A stretch of 36,359 bases of DNA from Dehalococcoidia bacterium UBA5748 (GTDB taxonomy: Bacteria; Chloroflexota; Dehalococcoidia; Dehalococcoidales; UBA5627). The notes beneath the pieces are model-generated. The model saw nothing but the letters and a program-made list of their open reading frames with translations, searched no databases and was not told the origin of the DNA. The stretch covers positions 1 to 36,359 of the forward strand of contig DIFM01000029.1 of the NCBI GenBank assembly GCA_002419135.1, in the 5' to 3' direction. Made by a program: the position numbers and the translations under genes. This document shows, piece by piece, positions 31,164-36,359 of the stretch; within the stretch, counting starts at the first letter, position 1; every line of letters starts with the position of its first letter.

Positions 31164-33164
31164 ATGAGGAGTCTATCCGATGAACTGTTAAAAACCCAAA
31201 AACAGGCAAGCCATATCCCTTACATTAAACTGGAAGCTCAAAATAAGATAAACGGAGTTACAAGACCGGATTGGGAAAGACTGTACAACGGAAACGAAGA
31301 AGAGTACTTTCATGCCTTAACAATAGCCTCAGACGGCTCTTTAATCCGGGCAAGAATCTCGCCCCCCTCCGATTCCCGCAAATTGTACATCCAGCGCGTT
31401 GTAAACCCGAAAGAAGATTCCGCTTTCGACATTTGGACTTATACCAATCAATATAATGCAGTAATTGTTGCCGCCGCCTCACTCGGAGCAACTGTCTCTA
31501 TATTCTGGATAAAAAGCGACCGCAAGATACAATGTGTGGAAAGTCACGACTGCGGAGCGACGTGGTCGGGCGCTCAGCTTGTCGATTATTCCCCGACTAC
31601 CGCTATCAACGGCATTTCCGCATCCTACAGGTCAAACGGCGACTTAGCGCTGTTCTTTGCCGACCAGTCTACTCTTTACGTTAAAAAGCAGGTTAACGGG
31701 CAGTGGCAGACAAAATGCGCCTGGGATAAAACCACCGGCAGCCTTTCGGGTATATCGGCTGTTTACGATAACGACTGGAACCTGTTTGTTACCGGAAAAG
31801 ACATCTCGGGGAATTTCAGGCTGTGGAGCCTAATTTACGGAGACGGCGGCAACCTGCCTGCCGGCAGTTGGGGAGAACTGCAAACACTGGCAGAAGCACC
31901 TTACGATGGTAATTTCAGTTACCGGCATGCCTTCTTAGACAAACCCGATGTTATCAGGTGTTTCTATATCGAAAATTACAGCGGCAGCGAGGCTTATTCG
32001 CAGCCTTTTTCCACCCATACCATAGGCAACTTTGCCGATAACCTGTGGCTCGAGCCGCAGCCTTTCAACCTGTCGTCGCATTATGGACTGGCAATGGCGC
32101 ATGATGCCGACTATTGCTGGCTATCCTGCGCAAACGGTGTCTGGAGAGCGTCGCTTGCCGAAGAAAAATTGGACCTTTCAAACCATATTCTTTCATTAAA
32201 ACAGGAAACTGTAGGCGCAGAAGGAAGTTTGGCCGTCGAACTTACCGGTACTGATGCCGCTTTCTCCTCACCTCCTCCCCCATTTAAAACCGGCTGCCGG
32301 CTGGATTTCAGTTACGGTTATGTAACCGAAAACGGGCACGAAGTATGCGAAGGACAATCATATACCCTGCAAGCTTATGAATATATCAATTCGAACGGCT
32401 CGGCTAAGCTGGTTTTGTATGCCGCAAACGGATGGGAGAACATCAGCCGCTGGACGGCAAAACAGCAATTCCGCTGGAATGCTGGTTCGGAAGAAAAAAG
32501 TATTAAGGGCATACTCGCTTTCATACTGGCAAGAGCCGGATTAAAATTGGATATAATCTCAGCTCCGGAAACTATCGAAAATGCCTTTCCTGACTTTAAT
32601 ATCAATCCGGGAATGAAAGGAGACAATATTGTTAAAAAACTGCTTTCGTTGGTGTCTGACCTGCTTTTCATAGAAGGAGATATTGCTTATCTGGTAAACC
32701 CTCTGCCGGATGATATGCCGGTATACTCATACTCCGCACCGCAGACTGACGGTATTCATCCTGTTCTGCGAGCCGCACACACAACCGCAGCCCTTGATTA
32801 CAATCACATCCGCGTTGAAGGATTTGACAATATTAACAGCCTGCCGGTAGTTGCTAATTGTTTCGACTTTGATGACATTGCAAAAAGCTGTGAGCGCTTT
32901 CTTTCGGTTGAGGACGTAAATATCGGCTCTGTCGATGAGGCAAAGAGCCGGGGAGAAGCTATACTGCGAAAATACAGAGAGGCATTTACCTCTGGGTATA
33001 TAGAAATACACCCGAACTGCGCTCAGCAGGTCTATGACGTTATCAACATCAGCGACGGCAAAGCAGGATTTGTCAATGAAAGAAGGCGCGTTATCGGCAT
33101 AAAGACTTTTTTTCAGCCCGCCGGCGGGAAATATCTGCAGACCCTGCTGCTGGCAAAGGTTTAA
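31164..33164 (+). CDS. Propeller plus hub-like phage structural protein (tail or spike candidate)
   Basis: Counted from ATG 31164 the protein has 666 residues (AAGGAGG site about 12 bases upstream). Residues about 35-350 look like a beta-propeller: repeated blades and an Asp-box SHDCGATW at 126-133 (S-x-D-x-G-x-T-W), as in sialidases and receptor-binding spikes. Residues about 360-666 change style: a segment rich in beta strands, then IKGILAFILARAGLKLDI and the C-terminal EAILRKYREAFTSGYIEIHP, reminiscent of tail-hub (gpD/gp27-like) or baseplate domains. So receptor binding and hub may be fused. This is the only large candidate for a tail component; no tape measure or tube gene is seen. Catalytic sialidase residues are not evident. 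Confidence is high that it is a gene, moderate on role. Confidence 0.7.
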   Translation: MRSLSDELLKTQKQASHIPYIKLEAQNKINGVTRPDWERLYNGNEEEYFHALTIASDGSLIRARISPPSDSRKLYIQRVVNPKEDSAFDIWTYTNQYNAVIVAAASLGATVSIFWIKSDRKIQCVESHDCGATWSGAQLVDYSPTTAINGISASYRSNGDLALFFADQSTLYVKKQVNGQWQTKCAWDKTTGSLSGISAVYDNDWNLFVTGKDISGNFRLWSLIYGDGGNLPAGSWGELQTLAEAPYDGNFSYRHAFLDKPDVIRCFYIENYSGSEAYSQPFSTHTIGNFADNLWLEPQPFNLSSHYGLAMAHDADYCWLSCANGVWRASLAEEKLDLSNHILSLKQETVGAEGSLAVELTGTDAAFSSPPPPFKTGCRLDFSYGYVTENGHEVCEGQSYTLQAYEYINSNGSAKLVLYAANGWENISRWTAKQQFRWNAGSEEKSIKGILAFILARAGLKLDIISAPETIENAFPDFNINPGMKGDNIVKKLLSLVSDLLFIEGDIAYLVNPLPDDMPVYSYSAPQTDGIHPVLRAAHTTAALDYNHIRVEGFDNINSLPVVANCFDFDDIAKSCERFLSVEDVNIGSVDEAKSRGEAILRKYREAFTSGYIEIHPNCAQQVYDVINISDGKAGFVNERRRVIGIKTFFQPAGGKYLQTLLLAKV

Positions 33165-33180
33165 TTAAGGAGTTATTTTA

Positions 33181-33390
33181 ATGATAGAGAAAGCCGTGCT
33201 TAAAAGCTTCAATTCGACGGACTATACAGCCACTATAATGCTAAACGGCAGTTATAAAACCCCGATGGAAAAGGTTGCCGTAGCAAACAGTATCCCCTCT
33301 GCCGCAATGATCGGCGGAAGGCGTGTGGCAGTGCTTTTTTACGATGGATATAATTCCAAGGGCGCCGTTATAATAGCTGTTTACGAATAG
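33181..33390 (+). CDS. 69-residue beta-rich protein, possible spike or baseplate-tip protein
   Basis: The protein begins MIEKAVLKSFNSTDYTATIM and continues LNGSYKTPMEKVAVANSIPS, ending AVLFYDGYNSKGAVIIAVYE. Alternating hydrophobic residues suggest five or six strands, in the manner of small OB-fold tail-tip proteins (gpV N-terminal-like). It starts 16 bases after the hub-like gene and has an AAGGAG site, so it belongs to the same transcription unit. This is the last gene of the locus; the next gene, rpsU, is a host gene. The function is inferred from place and shape only. Confidence 0.6.
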   Translation: MIEKAVLKSFNSTDYTATIMLNGSYKTPMEKVAVANSIPSAAMIGGRRVAVLFYDGYNSKGAVIIAVYE

Positions 33391-33432
33391 TAGCCGCCGA
33401 TAATTATTTTTCCGCTTACTTAGCCGCGCTCC

Positions 33433-33462
33433 TTGACACTTCACTCGGTTATAACATAAAAT
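33433..33462 (+). promoter_or_regulatory. rpsU-yqeY promoter
   Basis: Consensus TTGACA (33433-33438) and TAAAAT (33457-33462) are 18 bases apart, 11 of 12 matches. It marks the return from the phage-derived block to host genes. The leader is about 70 bases. Confidence 0.8.
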
Positions 33463-33538
33463 TATATGTTCTTTGCCCGTTCAGCAAAGGAGTGTAGTTT
33501 TATCTACCATAATCAGAACACGAAGGAGGCTGATGCTA

Positions 33539-33739
33539 GTGGCCACAGTTATGAAGGCCAATGATGGTGAAAGCTTCGACAGTCTGTTAAAGCGTTTCAA
33601 CAGAAAGGTCCAACAGGACGGAATCCTGTCAGAGGTACGCCGAAGAGGGCGCCACCAGAAACCGTTGACCAGGCGTGCACGTAAAGAGGCAGCCAGCAGA
33701 CGTCAGGCAAACAAAGCTGCCAGAACAACCAGGAGATAG
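33539..33739 (+). CDS. rpsU: 30S ribosomal protein S21
   Basis: S21, 66 residues, contains the family core ESFDSLLKRFNRKVQQDGIL, SEVRRRGRHQKP, and a basic tail ARKEAASRRQANKAARTTRR. It binds the small subunit near the anti-Shine-Dalgarno end of 16S rRNA and helps initiation. I chose GTG at 33539: AAGGAGG (33523-33529) lies nine bases upstream, an ideal distance. An ATG at 33533 would be only three bases from it. yqeY follows 14 bases on, a common pairing in bacteria. Confidence 0.93.
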   Translation: MATVMKANDGESFDSLLKRFNRKVQQDGILSEVRRRGRHQKPLTRRARKEAASRRQANKAARTTRR

Positions 33740-33753
33740 GGAGAGTTAAGAAG

Positions 33754-34206
33754 ATGTCATCGGATTTAAAACAGAAACTTAACGAAGACCTGAAGACTGC
33801 GCTCAAAAGCGGCGATAAGCTCTCGTGTTCTGTGCTACGTATGCTTCTTTCCGCCATCCATAACGCTGAAATTGCCAAGCGCGGCGAACTGGAAGAGACC
33901 GAGATAATCGGTGTTATTGCCAAAGATGCCAAGCAGCACAAGGAAAGCATTCTTGCTTTCAGAGAGGGCAACCGTCCGGATCTGGTGGAAAAAGAGGAAT
34001 CGGAACTGGTTATAATCGAAAAGTACCTTCCCGAGCAGATGAAACGCGAAGATGTTGTGTCTGCTGCCCGCAAGGTTATCGAGGAAGTCGGCGCCCAGGG
34101 ACCCAGGGATAAAGGCAAGGTAATGGGAAAACTGGTAGCTCAACTGAAAGGGAAAGCCGAGGGGCAGGTAATCAACGAGGTAGTCAACGAACTGCTCGGC
34201 CAGTAG
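33754..34206 (+). CDS. GatB/YqeY domain protein
   Basis: The 150-residue protein matches the YqeY family, related to the tail domain of the amidotransferase subunit GatB: SDLKQKLNEDLKTALKSGDK, LSCSVLRMLLSAIHNAEIAK, ILAFREGNRPDLVEKEESEL and YLPEQMKREDVVSAARKVI, ending GPRDKGKVMGKLVAQLKG. The family is thought to contact tRNA, but its exact role is not established. Start ATG at 33754 has a GGGAG site. Co-transcribed with rpsU, and followed by a strong terminator. Confidence 0.92.
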   Translation: MSSDLKQKLNEDLKTALKSGDKLSCSVLRMLLSAIHNAEIAKRGELEETEIIGVIAKDAKQHKESILAFREGNRPDLVEKEESELVIIEKYLPEQMKREDVVSAARKVIEEVGAQGPRDKGKVMGKLVAQLKGKAEGQVINEVVNELLGQ

Positions 34207-34226
34207 ATTTTCAAATTGTTTTTATT

Positions 34227-34256
34227 AAAAGAGGGCGTAACAGCCCTCTTTTTTTT
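34227..34256 (+). terminator. Intrinsic terminator of rpsU-yqeY
   Basis: AAAAGAGGGC / GCCCTCTTTT (10 pairs, loop GTAACA) runs straight into a T tract, 20 bases after the yqeY stop. The A-rich left side could also serve minus-strand transcripts. Confidence 0.92.
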
Positions 34257-34296
34257 ATTCTTTTTTCTTTTGTAATGCTGAATTCATAGCAACGCC

Positions 34297-34474
34297 CCAG
34301 CCGTTCATATCCTTCGACAAGCTCAGTATGCTCGGATTATTACTAAATCCGTTCGTGGTGAGCCTGTCGAACCACAAAGCAATCTCTGCCGCTGAATATA
34401 AACAGGGTTACGCCTTATTAATTATATATACGAAACGGGGTAATTAGATGGTATTGCAGGGACTGCTTCGCCCA
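34297..34474. repeat. Dispersed repeats after yqeY, with partial copy of the 20462-20633 element
   Basis: Contains TTCGACAAGCTCAGTATGC (34313-34331), CGTTCGTGGTGAGCCTGTCG (34351-34370), then GCAATCTCT ... CGGGGTAATTA ... TATTGCAGGGACTGCTTC (34379-34474), which matches 20499-20606 in order and orientation. No gene is visible in 34257-34532. Confidence 0.7.
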
Positions 34475-34532
34475 GACATCAATGTTTAAAACCCTTTGCC
34501 AAGGCGGAAATGAGTATGCTTTCAGGTCTTTC

Positions 34533-36113
34533 TTATTCAAATGACAACGCCCTGTTAAATTCAGTTACCAGCTTCTCTTTTTTTGTGCCCGAATCGATAA
34601 AGTCCCAGGGCAGTTTTTCATTCGTATCCCATTTCTCAACGGTATAATGGTCGAGGTCTATTTTTAATTTCCGCGCTTTCTGCCGCCATTCTGCGAGCGA
34701 AACGGTTTCGACGGCAGCCAACAGTTCGGCAATCCTGCTATCGCCACGCGAGAGAACCCCCTGTACATGGCTCCATGCCACGCTCTCGTTCTTCACCTGC
34801 ACCCCCAGCGGAGCCAGTTTCCTCTTTAAGAAATTCAGACGGCGCTTGAGAGTTTTCTCATCAGCCATCGGCATCCACTGGAAAGGCGTACCCGCCTTGG
34901 GAATAAAGGGCGCTACATTGATATCAACACGACAGCCGACCAGCTTTGTGTTCAATAAGTCTCGGCATTTTATTACCAGCGATACGATTGCTTCAATATC
35001 CTCATCGACTTCCGTCGGTAACCCTACCATAAAATAGAGCTTCAGTGTTTTTACAGGGTAAGCGGCTACCTTTTCTACCGCTCGCATTATGTCATCTTCA
35101 CCGATACGCTTGTTGATAACGTTGCGCAGGCGCTGCGAGCCGGCTTCGGGTGCCAGTGTTACCGTCTGCGCCCCGCTTTCAACTATAGCTTTAAGCACTG
35201 CTTCATAAAGGGGTTTGATACGCATCGAACTGATTGAAATGCCTGCGCCCATATCTCGAATAGCAGTTACTATCTCTTCTATTTGCGGGTGGTCTGATAC
35301 CACCGCTCCCACCAACCCAATTCTTTTGCGATATTCCAGCCCCTTTTTTGCCTGCTCGATAATGCTTTCGGCAGAGTGAAAACGAATCGGGCAAAAGGCA
35401 TTGCCCACCATACAGAAACGGCATCCCCAACCACACCCCCGCTCCACTTCGATAAGATATAAATCCCCCAATTCGGTTTCACCGGAGAGCACCGCTGAAC
35501 TTACAGGCACATCACTCAGACCGGTCAAATATTGACGCCTGATTTTTGCGCCGTTATAGTATTTGGGGACATACATGCCGGGCAGCTTTGAAAGCGCTTC
35601 CAGTTTTTCATCCCTTGAAAGACCATTATCGTTCAGCACAGCAAGCATCGAGGGAATAAGAGCTTCCGCTTCCCCGATACACATACAATCCAGAAAGGGA
35701 GACAGAGGGGCGGGATTGGAAATGATGCAGGGTCCGCCGGCAATTACGATCGGATGTTGTTCATTACGCTCTCCGGCATACAGCGGAATACCAGTCTGTT
35801 TTAAAAGAGAAATAATGTTGAAATAATCCAGCTCATAGGAAACAGAAAGAGCCAGAACAGGAAATTCGTTTATCTCACACAGGTTTTCAAGGCTGTAAAG
35901 CATACCTTCTTCGTAAAAGATGCGCTCACAAACGACATCGGCATAGCTGTTTAGCATGCGGTAAATGGACTGAATGCCAAGATTGGACATACCGATATAA
36001 TAGGAATTGGGGTAAATCAAGCCAATCGGCAGCCTCCCTCCCCAGTCCTTTACAATTGTCCCCTGTTCTTTCTTGACTAAATCGTCGCCCTTGCTGTATT
36101 TATCTCTTCCCAT
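34533..36113 (-). CDS. Radical SAM protein with B12-binding-like N-terminal domain
   Basis: The 526-residue protein has an N-terminal Rossmann-like domain typical of cobalamin-binding radical SAM enzymes (LPIGLIYPNSYYIGMSNLG; FPVLALSVSYELDYFN; PIVIAGGPCIISNPAPLSPF; IGEAEALIP). Near residue 230 it has the cluster motif CGWGCRFC (C-x3-C-x2-C), followed by SSMRIKPLYEAVLKAI, TVTLAPEAGSQRLRNVI and TLKLYFMVGLPTE. A classical DxHxxG cobalamin motif is not evident, so B12 use is uncertain. The family is widespread in anaerobes with mostly unknown substrates. Start ATG 36113; the upstream ribosome site is weak. It is a single-gene unit, convergent with yqeY. Confidence 0.88.
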   Translation of the reverse strand: MGRDKYSKGDDLVKKEQGTIVKDWGGRLPIGLIYPNSYYIGMSNLGIQSIYRMLNSYADVVCERIFYEEGMLYSLENLCEINEFPVLALSVSYELDYFNIISLLKQTGIPLYAGERNEQHPIVIAGGPCIISNPAPLSPFLDCMCIGEAEALIPSMLAVLNDNGLSRDEKLEALSKLPGMYVPKYYNGAKIRRQYLTGLSDVPVSSAVLSGETELGDLYLIEVERGCGWGCRFCMVGNAFCPIRFHSAESIIEQAKKGLEYRKRIGLVGAVVSDHPQIEEIVTAIRDMGAGISISSMRIKPLYEAVLKAIVESGAQTVTLAPEAGSQRLRNVINKRIGEDDIMRAVEKVAAYPVKTLKLYFMVGLPTEVDEDIEAIVSLVIKCRDLLNTKLVGCRVDINVAPFIPKAGTPFQWMPMADEKTLKRRLNFLKRKLAPLGVQVKNESVAWSHVQGVLSRGDSRIAELLAAVETVSLAEWRQKARKLKIDLDHYTVEKWDTNEKLPWDFIDSGTKKEKLVTEFNRALSFE

Positions 36114-36146
36114 AAATATTCCATCGATTATTGTATGTTGAATATG

Positions 36147-36175
36147 AATATAACCCGAAGGAAAATATTATGCAA
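36147..36175 (-). promoter_or_regulatory. Possible promoter of the radical SAM gene
   Basis: On the minus strand TTGCAT (36175-36170) and TATATT (36152-36147) are 17 bases apart. The -10 is good, the -35 only half matches. The leader would be about 30 bases. Confidence 0.4.
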
Positions 36176-36217
36176 ATGAAAATCTATATATTTCTCTTCA
36201 CAAATTCAGCATGACCA

Positions 36218-36359
36218 AAAATCGTCGTTGCGAGGAGTCCCTCTACATTGTCTTTCTGAGGCGAAGACGAATGAATCTAAGGAACCTCTGAAAAAGCCAG
36301 TAGCGCTGTATAATTGAAAAAATGTGTTCTTTCAATTCAATTTATTAACGGCTTTTTTA
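36218..36359. repeat. Repeat words and a possible insertion-sequence end
   Basis: CGTTGCGAGGAG and TTGTCTTTCTGAGGCGAAG are relatives of the hairpin elements. After them, GGAACCTCTGAAAAAGCC begins a stretch that ends in CGGCTTTTTT at the window edge. Its start resembles the terminal repeat of some IS elements. The window ends before a transposase could be seen. Confidence 0.35.

Overview
The window looks like a chromosomal segment of a bacterium of the class Dehalococcoidia (phylum Chloroflexota). This is an inference from three things: the gene order rpsB-tsf-pyrH-frr-uppS-cdsA-dxr-rseP-ispG-proS, a short EF-Ts, and a PurL with a PurS-like N-terminus next to a separate PurQ. No rRNA is present to confirm it, and I saw no tRNA gene or CRISPR array.

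Layout. 1-3899: the end of pdxS (pyridoxal phosphate synthesis), then purL and purQ (step 4 of purine synthesis). 3931-6608: an operon for ribosomal protein S2, EF-Ts, UMP kinase and ribosome recycling factor. 6852-8456: uppS and cdsA (lipid carrier and phospholipid precursors). 8453-9259: an AT-rich, probably acquired HEPN-type gene on the minus strand. 9877-13328: dxr, rseP and ispG, so two steps of the MEP isoprenoid pathway flank a site-2 protease. 13881-16532: a small membrane protein, proS, and a membrane protein with a zinc ribbon. 16729-20386 (minus): pheS-pheT with its own promoter and terminator. 20832-21113 (minus): a 51-residue cysteine-rich protein gene with its own promoter and a terminator-like hairpin.

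21157-33390 is the accessory core. It is a phage-derived virion locus in plus orientation: small terminase, large terminase, Cys-rich HTH protein, SPP1-type portal, coiled-coil scaffold candidate, major capsid protein, head-tail adaptor, a two-helix membrane protein, a 666-residue propeller/hub-like protein and a 69-residue beta protein. Two minus-strand genes interrupt it: an 817-residue TIG-repeat surface protein between the packaging and head modules, and a 79-residue membrane protein. I see no integrase, repressor, replication, lysis, tape-measure or tail-tube gene. The reading frames are full length and the terminase keeps its catalytic residues, yet the spaces between genes are filled with the same dispersed repeats that lie between host genes. 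The first gene of each module follows the same operator-like sequence (AGAACATWTGTGCTATT). I read this as an old, host-adapted capsid locus, possibly a gene-transfer-agent-like system. A decaying prophage is the main alternative.

33433-34256: rpsU and yqeY between a strong promoter and an intrinsic terminator. 34533-36113 (minus): a B12-binding radical SAM protein. Most long intergenic gaps are occupied by dispersed, often hairpin-forming repeats.
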